From Butyrivibrio sp. (GTDB taxonomy: Bacteria; Bacillota; Clostridia; Lachnospirales; Lachnospiraceae), in contig JAGAAO010000099.1 in assembly GCA_017615275.1 (NCBI GenBank), forward strand, positions 87,097 through 151,096: a stretch of DNA of 64,000 nt. The letters are read 5' to 3'. The notes under the pieces were generated by a model. That model was not told where the DNA came from. It was given only the letters and a program-made list of their open reading frames with translations, and ran no database searches. Below, piece by piece: positions 27,335-36,251 of this stretch; position 1 is the stretch's first letter, and every line of letters starts with the position of its first letter. Position numbers and translations under genes: made by a program.

Positions 27335-28297
27335 TTATTCTACAACAACTGCGCCGAGGATTTTTACACCGAAGTTATTGCAACGTTCGATCTCTTTTGC
27401 GATATCTTCGTATTTGGAATGGCCGATTCTTTCGAACAGGATAACGCCGTCTGAGTTTACGATTGAATCAAGTACGTCGGGATCATCGAGCATATAGTCG
27501 CTTGTTCTGACTGACATGTCTTTTCTTGGGAACATGTCACTTACTTCCTGTTTGTATTCAGCTGTGTTTGCGTCGATTGCCGAACCGAGAATACATACCT
27601 TTTGTACATCAGCTTTTTTGGCACATGCATACATGCTGTTATATACGTATTCAAGAGCGTCCGCATCTCCGGGGTGGAAACTGCTTATAATTGGTAGTTT
27701 GAAGGCGTTACGAAGATCGTCTTCTGTCTTGAGCACCGGACTGAGAATGTATTTTGTTGCAGTTATTATTATGACAAGTGCGGCACCTGCGAGTGCAGCG
27801 AGTACGATTAGTTTTACAGATACTTCATTTTGGCCACTGCCTGCAGAAAAATCGGCATTTATTTTTCCTGAAAAAGGTTTGCTTACAGTGCCGCCTTCAC
27901 CTTCGAAAAGAGCGGTGTAGTACAATTGCTGATCGGGAGTGAAGCTTTTTTTTATTTCAAGGACCTGTTGTGTGGCTTTTACAAGTTCGACTCCTGTTTC
28001 AGGGGTATCAATTTCGTCATAGAGTTTTTCACATTCTATATATGCATTGTAGGCAAGCTCTACATCTCTGGCTTCTTTAGAAGTGAGCTTTCCCTTTAAT
28101 TCTTCTTTTAAATCATCTAAAGTAATCTTTTTTGGTTCTGAATAAGCTGATGGGAGCTGGCTGCCTGTGGCTAAGCCGTATCCGATGGCGAGAAGAGCAA
28201 ATATTATTGCGCTTATGAGAATCAGCTTCCATTTTCTTAGGATTTTTGATGATAGGTCTTTGATGTCGATTTCTAAAGCATCTTTGTATGAATCCAT
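27335..28297 (-). CDS. Second Wzz-like chain-length protein, paralogue of the 25789 gene
   Basis: 320 residues. The N-terminus (MDSYKDALEIDIKDLSSKIL, then a membrane helix at about 25-44) and the C-terminus (SKYEDIAKEIERCNNFGVKI, then LGAVVVE) are clearly homologous to the 25789 protein. The extracytoplasmic part is about 170 residues shorter. A second helix lies at about 161-185, followed by the same kinase-like tail without a Walker A loop. Different extracytoplasmic sizes could give different chain-length preferences. It has its own promoter-like site on the minus strand and is transcribed toward its paralogue. Confidence 0.75.
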   Translation of the reverse strand: MDSYKDALEIDIKDLSSKILRKWKLILISAIIFALLAIGYGLATGSQLPSAYSEPKKITLDDLKEELKGKLTSKEARDVELAYNAYIECEKLYDEIDTPETGVELVKATQQVLEIKKSFTPDQQLYYTALFEGEGGTVSKPFSGKINADFSAGSGQNEVSVKLIVLAALAGAALVIIITATKYILSPVLKTEDDLRNAFKLPIISSFHPGDADALEYVYNSMYACAKKADVQKVCILGSAIDANTAEYKQEVSDMFPRKDMSVRTSDYMLDDPDVLDSIVNSDGVILFERIGHSKYEDIAKEIERCNNFGVKILGAVVVE

Positions 28298-28339
28298 TAG
28301 TCTTCCCTTCCTAATTATATGATTTTGTTTTCTCGATAT

Positions 28340-28367
28340 ATTTTAACATAAAACCTTTTATTCACAA
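28340..28367 (-). promoter_or_regulatory. Possible promoter of the reverse Wzz-like gene
   Basis: On the minus strand, TTGTGA (28362-28367) and TAAAAT (28340-28345) are separated by 16 bases, with a TG one base before the -10 box. The site lies about 45 bases upstream of the start codon at 28297. Confidence 0.45.
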
Positions 28368-28411
28368 GACGGTATTATCTTTCGAAGTTGTCCACAAAAA
28401 TAAAAGCATAT

Positions 28412-28440
28412 TTGACGGTATTTTTTTTTAACGATATACT
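28412..28440 (+). promoter_or_regulatory. Sigma-A type promoter of the GT-C pair
   Basis: TTGACG at 28412-28417 and TATACT at 28435-28440 have a 17-base, T-rich spacer. The start codon at 28491 follows after a short leader with GGGGAGGAG. It is the best promoter in the divergent region and should drive 28491-34046. Confidence 0.75.
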
Positions 28441-28490
28441 AACATCGGTTATAAGGTCTATGTAAACTTCATATTTGCTGGGGAGGAGAA

Positions 28491-30428
28491 ATGTTAGTTC
28501 GATTACTATGCCCATTGGCATATTCTTTGATTCTTGGAGGAGTATGGAGCGCATGCTTCAAGAAGAAATTCTCAAATTCACTTGCACCTGCATATATGCT
28601 TCACATTCTGCTTGTTCTTATAAGCGGGATGTTATTTAAGCGTCTGTCATATGGAATATACGGAGGTTTGGCAATTGCAGGTGTCATAGGAGCATTTCTG
28701 CTTATAAAGAACAGGAAGGCTTTTTCAAGACAGGGTACATATGAATATTTTAAGAAAATGTGGAATGAAGGAGGATTTATTTTCCTAACATTCTATGTTT
28801 TTTGTTTTGTGATTAATTTTAAGAAATGCTTTATGGATTGGGATGAGTTTTCTCATTGGGGATTTTTCTTAAAGGAAAGTTTAAGGCTTGATAGTCTTTA
28901 TTGTATGTCTCCGATTTGGTTCTCGCATAAAGACTATGTTCCTGCAATAACCTTGTTTGAAACAATCTGGTGCAGATTAAGCGGGAGATTTACTGAACCT
29001 GATGCATACAGAGGTATACAGATTTTCATGTTTTCAATGTTAATGCCGATATTTGAGCGTATCAGTGAGCATGTAGCTGAGAAGACCGAAAAATGTGCAG
29101 ATAAGGTGGTATTAGTGAAATGCAGGCTGTTTCAGCTGAGTGTGGTTCTTATAGTTCTGCTGATTCCATTATTGTTTGATACGAAAAACGGTTTCTGTTT
29201 CTATCATTCTGTCTATTGTGATATAGCGGTTGGAATAGTCTTTTATTGGTGTGTGTTCGAAGCTTACAAAATGCGTGATGATATTTGTTATATGCTTTTT
29301 GAATTGGCTGTCGGAATGTCTGTGTTAGTATTGGCTAAGATGATGGCCATGGCTTTGATGCCGCTTGTGGTTGCAGTTATATTTGTTCAGATTTTTCTTT
29401 TATCAAAAGGAAAGAAAAGTGTTAAGTTATGGGGGCTTTTTAGTTCATCATTAATAGTTCCTGTTGCATTATGGTTTCTTTTTAATAAATTTGTTGATAA
29501 GTATGTAGGCAATACCGGCGGCGGACAAAGCTATGACGGAATGAAGCTGTCATCACTTAAGGAAGTATTCACAAGTCCTGAAAACAGTGCCATACCTTAT
29601 TTGATACAGGTCAAAAATACCTATATAGATGCACTGATTCATTGGGATATTCTGATTCATGGTTCTTATGTGGTTGTTATTTTATTTGCCGCGATCGGAT
29701 TTTGGGTTTTGGCACATTTTTGTGATGAAGAACCTGGAAAAAAGAAGATGGTGCTTGCCGGAATATGGACATTGGGCGCCGGCGTTTTTTACGCGCTTCT
29801 TATGTACTTTTTGTATTGTACTGCTTTTAGTGAATATGAAGCAGTCAGGTTGGCGAGTTATGAAAGGTACATGAATTCTTTTGTTATAGCTGTATTATTT
29901 TTGCTTCTGGCTGTTTATTTTGATTCAGGTGTTTGGAAACGGTATTTGAAGGAATATTATCTGCTGGTTATTCTTCTTTCTGCTGATCTTGCTTTTTTTA
30001 ATGTGGATGTATTTGATCAGGTTCTTCCGGGAACGATTACTCATGATGAAGAGGAACTAAGCAGGTATACGATAGGGGCGGCTGCAATTTTAAATGATAC
30101 CGGGGAAGATGATAGTGTATACATTATAAGAAGAGGAGATGACGGAGGATTTGTATGTCGTCAGCAATATTATTGTTGCCCGAGAACAATAGGCGGTGGA
30201 AGTGTAGGCCCTGCAGTAGATGAGGATGATGTTTGGTCAAGAGATTTATCGGCGGAAGAATTTGTTGAAACTTTGAAGGGATATGATTACATATATTTCA
30301 GCAGGCTTGATGAAACGTTTATAGGGAAATACTCAGGCATATTTGATGATCCGGCGCAGGTAGTTGAAGGTAATATATACAGGATTATAGATTCCGGCTC
30401 AAAAATAGGCTTGGAAAAGACTGAGTAA
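28491..30428 (+). CDS. Large multi-pass membrane protein, GT-C glycosyltransferase-like
   Basis: 645 residues with a dozen or so hydrophobic segments. An early loop reads FMDWDEFSHWGFF; the acidic DE pair after the first helices is the usual GT-C signature. A soluble C-terminal section of about 120 residues ends the protein. GGAGGAG lies before the ATG. It is followed after 4 bases by a second protein of like design, so the pair probably acts together outside the membrane on lipid-linked sugars. No closer family name is justified. Confidence 0.55.
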   Translation: MLVRLLCPLAYSLILGGVWSACFKKKFSNSLAPAYMLHILLVLISGMLFKRLSYGIYGGLAIAGVIGAFLLIKNRKAFSRQGTYEYFKKMWNEGGFIFLTFYVFCFVINFKKCFMDWDEFSHWGFFLKESLRLDSLYCMSPIWFSHKDYVPAITLFETIWCRLSGRFTEPDAYRGIQIFMFSMLMPIFERISEHVAEKTEKCADKVVLVKCRLFQLSVVLIVLLIPLLFDTKNGFCFYHSVYCDIAVGIVFYWCVFEAYKMRDDICYMLFELAVGMSVLVLAKMMAMALMPLVVAVIFVQIFLLSKGKKSVKLWGLFSSSLIVPVALWFLFNKFVDKYVGNTGGGQSYDGMKLSSLKEVFTSPENSAIPYLIQVKNTYIDALIHWDILIHGSYVVVILFAAIGFWVLAHFCDEEPGKKKMVLAGIWTLGAGVFYALLMYFLYCTAFSEYEAVRLASYERYMNSFVIAVLFLLLAVYFDSGVWKRYLKEYYLLVILLSADLAFFNVDVFDQVLPGTITHDEEELSRYTIGAAAILNDTGEDDSVYIIRRGDDGGFVCRQQYYCCPRTIGGGSVGPAVDEDDVWSRDLSAEEFVETLKGYDYIYFSRLDETFIGKYSGIFDDPAQVVEGNIYRIIDSGSKIGLEKTE

Positions 30429-30447
30429 ATCGGTGGAGGAAAATTGG

Positions 30448-32400
30448 TTGTTAAAAAAAATCAGGTTAAAAAATGAAGATAAGATCAATTGTTTGTTGTT
30501 TCTGACGTTTGTGTTTGGTCTTTTATCTGTATATTTTAACTATTTATATCACGTCGGGGAAATGGAAGACGGCCTAAGGATGATATTTCTTGTCGGAGAT
30601 GTGACGTTTGTATCTGCGTTTATTTTGCTTAATAAGAGTAAGTTGGATGATTCTTATAGAAAAAGTGTGCGCAGACAGATTGTCGGAGTTTGCTGTATAG
30701 GGCTCCTTAGCAGTATTGCTGTGATCAGGGAAAGCGGAGCGCTGATCGCTGATCGTGTTATATATTATTTATTGTTTGCCGGTAGTGTGGCTTTAATAAG
30801 TCTTTTGGTGGTGATGTGGGATCTTGCTAAGAAAGATGGCGCGATCAGAAGCAGGATAGTAGCAATAAGAGAAAATAAGCATATTCTGATCATGCTTATC
30901 ATTTTGTTGGCGATGACATATCATAGAAAGACATATTTTTTATGGGATTGTCATAATATGTTTTCACATATGGACAATATTGATGATATTTATTCATTGT
31001 GGGATATTAATGATTGGATTTTTTTTGGACATATTTCTTATTCGTATGTGATAGGGGCAATTATTCATAAATTCATTTATGGAACAGCTTTACTTGGACA
31101 GATTATGTATGCCAAGCTGCTTTTTTTGATCGGTGCATTTGGTTTTTGGAAATTGATCAATTATATGTACAAAGGTCGTTCTGTTGTTGAGTATTTGGCT
31201 GTGACGGCAGCATATGCTTGTTCGCCGTTTATGTTGGGAATGGTTGGGTACAGTTACAATGATTATGCCACGTGGTGTGTATTACCCATTATGCTGTATT
31301 TTCTTTGGGCGAATCAGGATATCTACGCTTTTTTAGCCGGGATGTATTTTGTTTTTTGTAAAGAGACAGATGTAGTTGTATATGCATTTATAATATTGGG
31401 AATGCAGTTAGTTGACATTGTAAGCAAGCGAAAATTGTTTTATAACTACAAAAGATATTTGGTGCTGTATGTTCCATGTTTTATCTGGCTTTTTTCGTAT
31501 GAGACCATAGGCCACTGGACGGGCGGCGGAGAAATGGTATTTAATAAGGGCTATGCATTAGGCAAATTGAAATCGTTTTTCTTTGTAAATTTCAATTGGG
31601 CGGTTTTGGCTCTTGCAATAGTTGCGCTGGTTAGCTGCGCAGTGGTAAAAGAGTATCGAAATTATATGAAATACTTTTTTCCTGTGTCTTTTTCTTCAAT
31701 CATATATCTGGTGATTTCTGTGATAATTAATACGGGAGTGTTGCATCCAAGATATATTGATGCGTTATATGCAAGCATATATATTATGGCTTCGTTTGTC
31801 CCGATGATTCTTTTGAAGAAAAAGATGATCAAGAATGTGGTGCTCACAGGAAGCATCGCAGTATTGTTTATTTCATGTTTCTTCACTGTCGATCCTATCA
31901 GTAGGATATGCTTTTCAAATATAAATGTTGGAAAAAGGTCAGTTATATGCACAGCAGAACCGATGAGTGATGGATTTGTATATAATGATCAGCATCAGAA
32001 TTATGGTTATGTTATGGATATGGCACTTGATGGTGTTTGTGATGCCGATAATGTAATCTTCATGCCTGTATATAACAATGATTCATGGCACTTTGATTCT
32101 ATGGGACATTACCGGACTTTAAGTGAAGGTGAGAATGAAATAGTAGTATCAGAGAATTGGAATGACAAATTGAAGACTCGAATGGTTGATGATGACTATG
32201 AAGGGAATATATCATTTGATGTTCATAATATAACAGATGAGTATTGCTTTGAGCTGCATGAAGGGCAAAGAGGCATATATTATTATACGGAATATGTCGG
32301 TTTGGATATTGCTAATAAGATTGAAAAGAGCATGCAAATTATAAGTAAAGACAGTTTTGAAAAAGGTGGCTGGATTGTATATAGGTTAATATTTGAATAA
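30448..32400 (+). CDS. Second large GT-C-like membrane protein
   Basis: 650 residues if it starts at the TTG at 30448, which lies 8 bases after GGAGG; the alternative GTG at 30433 overlaps that site and would add 5 residues. There are about twelve membrane segments. Loop FSHMDNIDDIYSLWDINDW, following the early helices, carries the acidic residues expected of a GT-C enzyme. The soluble C-terminal section begins near residue 500. It is tied to the upstream gene by 19 bases and shares its topology but not close sequence. Function is inferred from fold and context only. Confidence 0.5.
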   Translation: MLKKIRLKNEDKINCLLFLTFVFGLLSVYFNYLYHVGEMEDGLRMIFLVGDVTFVSAFILLNKSKLDDSYRKSVRRQIVGVCCIGLLSSIAVIRESGALIADRVIYYLLFAGSVALISLLVVMWDLAKKDGAIRSRIVAIRENKHILIMLIILLAMTYHRKTYFLWDCHNMFSHMDNIDDIYSLWDINDWIFFGHISYSYVIGAIIHKFIYGTALLGQIMYAKLLFLIGAFGFWKLINYMYKGRSVVEYLAVTAAYACSPFMLGMVGYSYNDYATWCVLPIMLYFLWANQDIYAFLAGMYFVFCKETDVVVYAFIILGMQLVDIVSKRKLFYNYKRYLVLYVPCFIWLFSYETIGHWTGGGEMVFNKGYALGKLKSFFFVNFNWAVLALAIVALVSCAVVKEYRNYMKYFFPVSFSSIIYLVISVIINTGVLHPRYIDALYASIYIMASFVPMILLKKKMIKNVVLTGSIAVLFISCFFTVDPISRICFSNINVGKRSVICTAEPMSDGFVYNDQHQNYGYVMDMALDGVCDADNVIFMPVYNNDSWHFDSMGHYRTLSEGENEIVVSENWNDKLKTRMVDDDYEGNISFDVHNITDEYCFELHEGQRGIYYYTEYVGLDIANKIEKSMQIISKDSFEKGGWIVYRLIFE

Positions 32401-32423
32401 TGAGTATATAGGAAATAAGAATA

Positions 32424-34046
32424 ATGAATAACATCAACCCTATTACAAAACTTGATTATCCGGATCCGGAAGTGATAAGAGTTGAGGATACTTACTATAT
32501 GGTGAGTACCACGATGTACTTCATGCCGGGCTGCGAAATACTTCGCTCTTACGACCTTGTGAACTGGGAGCATGCCGCATACGTATATGATACGTTGGAT
32601 GGCACCGCTGCTCAGAAGTTAGAGGGAAAAGAAAATGTATACGGCTGCGGTATGTGGGCTGCAAGCCTTAGTTATTATAAAGACGTATATTATGTATGCT
32701 TTGTGGCCAATGACACACATAAGACATATATATATCAGGCAAAAGACATATATGGTCCATGGGAAAAGTATACACTTGAGGATTTTTATCATGACAATTC
32801 TATTTTATTTGATGATGACGGTAAGATATACATCGTTTATGGAAATACTGATATATATCTAAAAGAACTTAAATTTGATGCAGCCATGCATCTTACAGAT
32901 GTCGGAACAGAGCCTGCCAAATTGATCTTATCTGATAAGAATGAAGTATATCTTGGATATGAAGGCTCTCATTTTTACAAAATAAATGGTAAATACTATA
33001 TTTTTTTAATTCATATGCCAAAGAGCACGGGAAAAAGAACTGAGGCTGTTTTTGTGGCAGATAAGCCTGAAGGGCCGTACTATGGCAAAGATGTTATGGA
33101 TGATGACAGAGGTTACAGAAATTCAGGAGTAGCTCAGGGCAGTATTGTTGATAGTCCGTCAGGAAAGTGGTACGGCATCCTCTTTCAGGATAGCGGCGCA
33201 GTGGGAAGAATCCCATGCCTTATGCCGGTGACATGGGGGAAGAGAACAATTGGTGAAGGCAAAGATGTTGATTTCCCCGTTTTGGGTGAAGCAGGAAAAA
33301 TACCTGAAGAATTCGAAATTGAAGATTTAAATCCCGGATACAAATATGCCCCATTGGTAGCAAGCGATGATTTCAAAGCGGATTATAACGGGACTCCATC
33401 TTCGAGTTATGGATTCAAGCCCTGCTGGCAGTTTAATCACGAGCCTGATCTTTCGCTTGTAAAAAGAGATTTGGAAAATGGCAATGTTACTGTCACAACA
33501 GATAAGATAAGCAGTAACCTGGTTCAGGCCAAAAACACTTTGACGCAGAGAACTCTTTTCCCCGGGTGCGAAGCAGACGTCACTGTTGATGCGAACGGCA
33601 TTAAAGACGGAGACTATGCGGGATTGAGCCTGCTCGAGAGTAACTACGGATTTATCGCGGTAACAAAAAGAGACACATCTTATTATCTTGTAATGGGAAA
33701 AAGAGAACTTGAAAACAAAGATATCTGGGGCGAAAGAAATGATGATGAACCTTTTGAGGAAGTGGAGTGCGTTTTGCTTGATAGCCCGGTTGTAACACTT
33801 CACGCCGCAGTCTGCTTCGATAACAAAACAATCAGGAGAAGCAAGCAGCCAAGCCTTATTCCGGATTCCGATGACACAGTATCCTTCTTCTATAAATCTG
33901 ATTCTGAGCATCTGAAGAAACTTGGAAGCGATCACAAGTTGGAATTCAAACTCGATCATTTCACCGGTGTGCGATTTGGACTTTTTATCTATAGCACAAA
34001 AGAAATCGGTGGCAGCGCGAGTTTTTCTGATTTTATTTATGTTTAA
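32424..34046 (+). CDS. Glycoside hydrolase family 43, beta-xylosidase/arabinosidase-like
   Basis: 540 residues without a signal peptide, so probably cytoplasmic. The N-terminal five-bladed propeller has the base DYPDPEV (Asp at about residue 12), the middle Asp in HDNSILFDDDG at about residue 130, and the acid Glu in YEGSHFYKING at about residue 175. The C-terminal 200 residues fit the beta-sandwich domain of GH43 xylosidases. It would trim xylo- or arabino-oligosaccharides. The ribosome binding site is weak (AGGAAA), and no terminator separates it from the GT-C pair, so it may be read from the same promoter. Confidence 0.85.
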   Translation: MNNINPITKLDYPDPEVIRVEDTYYMVSTTMYFMPGCEILRSYDLVNWEHAAYVYDTLDGTAAQKLEGKENVYGCGMWAASLSYYKDVYYVCFVANDTHKTYIYQAKDIYGPWEKYTLEDFYHDNSILFDDDGKIYIVYGNTDIYLKELKFDAAMHLTDVGTEPAKLILSDKNEVYLGYEGSHFYKINGKYYIFLIHMPKSTGKRTEAVFVADKPEGPYYGKDVMDDDRGYRNSGVAQGSIVDSPSGKWYGILFQDSGAVGRIPCLMPVTWGKRTIGEGKDVDFPVLGEAGKIPEEFEIEDLNPGYKYAPLVASDDFKADYNGTPSSSYGFKPCWQFNHEPDLSLVKRDLENGNVTVTTDKISSNLVQAKNTLTQRTLFPGCEADVTVDANGIKDGDYAGLSLLESNYGFIAVTKRDTSYYLVMGKRELENKDIWGERNDDEPFEEVECVLLDSPVVTLHAAVCFDNKTIRRSKQPSLIPDSDDTVSFFYKSDSEHLKKLGSDHKLEFKLDHFTGVRFGLFIYSTKEIGGSASFSDFIYV

Positions 34047-34048
34047 AT

Positions 34049-34074
34049 AAAACGTTGTCGCGCGACAACGTTTT
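34049..34074. terminator. Perfect 26-base palindrome, terminator or operator
   Basis: The half-site AAAACGTTGTCGC is followed by its exact complement, with no spacer. As RNA it forms a hairpin with a tiny GCGC loop and is followed by a short TTTTGTT run, so it can act as a terminator for the GH43 gene. As DNA, the CGTTGTCGCGCGACAACG core also looks like a dimeric repressor operator. Both roles are possible. Confidence 0.55.
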
Positions 34075-34186
34075 GTTGATGGTTATCAAAAAGCCCGTAT
34101 TTTAAAATAATTCTATGGCAAATATTTAACGATGATTACCGGCATATGGCAGGATCACAAAAATGCCGGATAATAAGGAGGTTTCA

Positions 34187-36178
34187 ATGAAATATAAGGG
34201 ACTTTTTGAACCAATCAAAATTGGCAAATTGGAAATCAAGAACCGCTATGCTATGGCTCCCATGGGACCGCTTGGTCTCGGAGACTGTGAAGGCGGATGG
34301 AATGACAGAGGTATCGACTATTACACCAGACGTGCTCAGGGTGGTATTGGTCTTATTATTACGGGTGTTACTTTCTCTGATACAGAGGTTGAAAAGCCTT
34401 CATTCCCAAACACACCCAATTCTACGTACAATCCGGTTCAATTCGTAAGAACCAGCCGTGAGATGACAGAGCGTGTTCATGCTTACGGATCAAAGATCTT
34501 TTTACAGATGAGCGGTGGATTCGGACGAGTTACAATTCCTACAAACTTAGGTGAATTCCCGCCTGTATCTGCATCAGCTATTCCTCACAGATGGCTTGAT
34601 AAGACTTGCCGCCCGCTTACAGTTGAAGAGATTCACGGAATCGTGGAAAGCTTCGGAAAAGGCGCATATAACGCTAAGCGCGCAGGCTTTGACGGTGTTG
34701 AGATTCACGCCGTTCATGAAGGCTATCTTATCGATCAGTTTGCTATTTCTTTCTTCAACCAGCGTACAGATGAATATGGCGGATCACTTGAAAACAGACT
34801 TAGATTTGCTAAGGAAATCCGTGAAGAGATTGCTAAGACTTGCGGATGGGATTTCCCCGTTGCATTGAGATTCTCATTAAAGAGCATGGTTAAGGATTTC
34901 CGCGAAGGTGCACTTCCCGGAGAAGAATTCGAGGAGAAGGGCCGTGATATCGAGGAAGGTATCGAGGCTGCCAAGCTTCTTGAGAAATACGGCTATGATG
35001 CTCTTGATGTTGATGCCGGAACATATGATGCGTGGTGGTGGAATCATCCCCCGATGTACATGGAGAAGGCTCCTTACAAAGAGTTTGCAAGAATTACAAA
35101 AGAAAATGTAAATATCCCTGTTATCATGGCTGGACGAGTTGATAACCCAGATACAGCTCTTGAGTGTCTTGAAAACAATATTTGCGACATGATATCTCTC
35201 GGACGTCCGACCCTTGCCGATCCTGATATTGTAAACAAGATTCGCAGAAACAATTTGAGCCGGATCCGTCCTTGTATCAGTTGCCAGGAAGGTTGTATGG
35301 GACGTATCCAGAGCTATTCGCTTATAAATTGTGCTGTTAACCCTCAGGCAGGAAAAGAGAGATTGAACAGATACAATCCTATTGTTAAAAAGAAAAAGGT
35401 GCTTGTAGTAGGCGGTGGTGTTGCCGGACTTGAGGCTGCACGAGTACTTGCAGAGAGAGGCCACGAGCCTGTTCTTTATGAGGCAACAGGAAGACTCGGC
35501 GGAAATCTTATCCCCGGAGGCGCACCTTCATTTAAGGAAGACGATATAGCTCTTGCAAAGTGGTATGAAGATGAAATGACACGCCTCGGAGTTGAGGTTC
35601 ATCTTAATACTAAGGCAGATGAGAAAGAAATTCTTGACCAGCAGTTTGATGCTGTTATCCTTGCAACAGGTTCTCGCCCGAAGATGTTCTCACTTGGAGA
35701 TGACGAGAAGGTATATTCAGCAGAGCAGGTACTTCTCGGTCAGAAGGAAACAGGTGATAACGTGGCTGTAGTTGGTGGCGGACTTGTCGGATGTGAGCTT
35801 GCACTTGACCTTGCAATGAAGGGCAAGAAGGTTACTATCGTTGAAGCTCTTGATAAGATTTTGGCAGTTAACGGACCTCTTTGTTCAGCAAATAAGGAAA
35901 TGCTTGAGAAGCTTATTCCTTTCAACGGAATTGAAGTTGTAACAGGAGCTAAAGTTACAGAGTATAAGAATGGCGTTCTTAAGGCTGAAGTTGCAGACAG
36001 CATTAAGGAACTTGCTGCAGACAGCGTTGTTTTATGCGTTGGATATTCCAGTGAAAATACTCTTTATAACAAGTATAAGAACGATGTGGATGAAATCTAT
36101 CTCCTTGGAGATGCCAGACAGGTATCTAACATAATGTACGGTATCTGGGATGCGTTTGAAGTTGCAAACAATATCTGA
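34187..36178 (+). CDS. Old Yellow Enzyme-type NADH:flavin oxidoreductase with 4Fe-4S and FAD domains
   Basis: 663 residues from the ATG at 34187, five bases after AAGGAGG; an upstream in-frame ATG contains that site and is rejected. The N-terminal FMN barrel (residues 1-340) starts LFEPIKIGKLEIKNRYAMAP. CISCQEGC and a fourth cysteine 11 residues on bind a 4Fe-4S cluster. The C-terminal half has two dinucleotide folds, VVGGGVAGLEAA for FAD and VVGGGLVGCELA for NAD(P)H. This is the layout of 2,4-dienoyl-CoA reductase, enoate reductase and BaiCD enzymes. It should reduce an activated double bond in the cytoplasm; the substrate is open. Confidence 0.88.
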   Translation: MKYKGLFEPIKIGKLEIKNRYAMAPMGPLGLGDCEGGWNDRGIDYYTRRAQGGIGLIITGVTFSDTEVEKPSFPNTPNSTYNPVQFVRTSREMTERVHAYGSKIFLQMSGGFGRVTIPTNLGEFPPVSASAIPHRWLDKTCRPLTVEEIHGIVESFGKGAYNAKRAGFDGVEIHAVHEGYLIDQFAISFFNQRTDEYGGSLENRLRFAKEIREEIAKTCGWDFPVALRFSLKSMVKDFREGALPGEEFEEKGRDIEEGIEAAKLLEKYGYDALDVDAGTYDAWWWNHPPMYMEKAPYKEFARITKENVNIPVIMAGRVDNPDTALECLENNICDMISLGRPTLADPDIVNKIRRNNLSRIRPCISCQEGCMGRIQSYSLINCAVNPQAGKERLNRYNPIVKKKKVLVVGGGVAGLEAARVLAERGHEPVLYEATGRLGGNLIPGGAPSFKEDDIALAKWYEDEMTRLGVEVHLNTKADEKEILDQQFDAVILATGSRPKMFSLGDDEKVYSAEQVLLGQKETGDNVAVVGGGLVGCELALDLAMKGKKVTIVEALDKILAVNGPLCSANKEMLEKLIPFNGIEVVTGAKVTEYKNGVLKAEVADSIKELAADSVVLCVGYSSENTLYNKYKNDVDEIYLLGDARQVSNIMYGIWDAFEVANNI

Positions 36179-36210
36179 TAGAAAAGAAAAATCAGTAGCA
36201 TAATGAATAT

Positions 36211-36251
36211 AAAACGACGAATGGCTTATATAATGAGTCATTCGTCGTTTT
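36211..36251. terminator. Two-way terminator between the oxidoreductase and LysR genes
   Basis: A 13-base perfect stem (AAAACGACGAATG at 36211-36223 and its complement at 36239-36251) has A and T runs on its two sides. It serves both convergent genes; its right arm abuts the LysR stop codon. Confidence 0.88.

Noticed and set aside
33327-33959. Minus-strand open frame of 210 codons
   Set aside because: It is opposite the C-terminal domain of GH43 and has no start signal.
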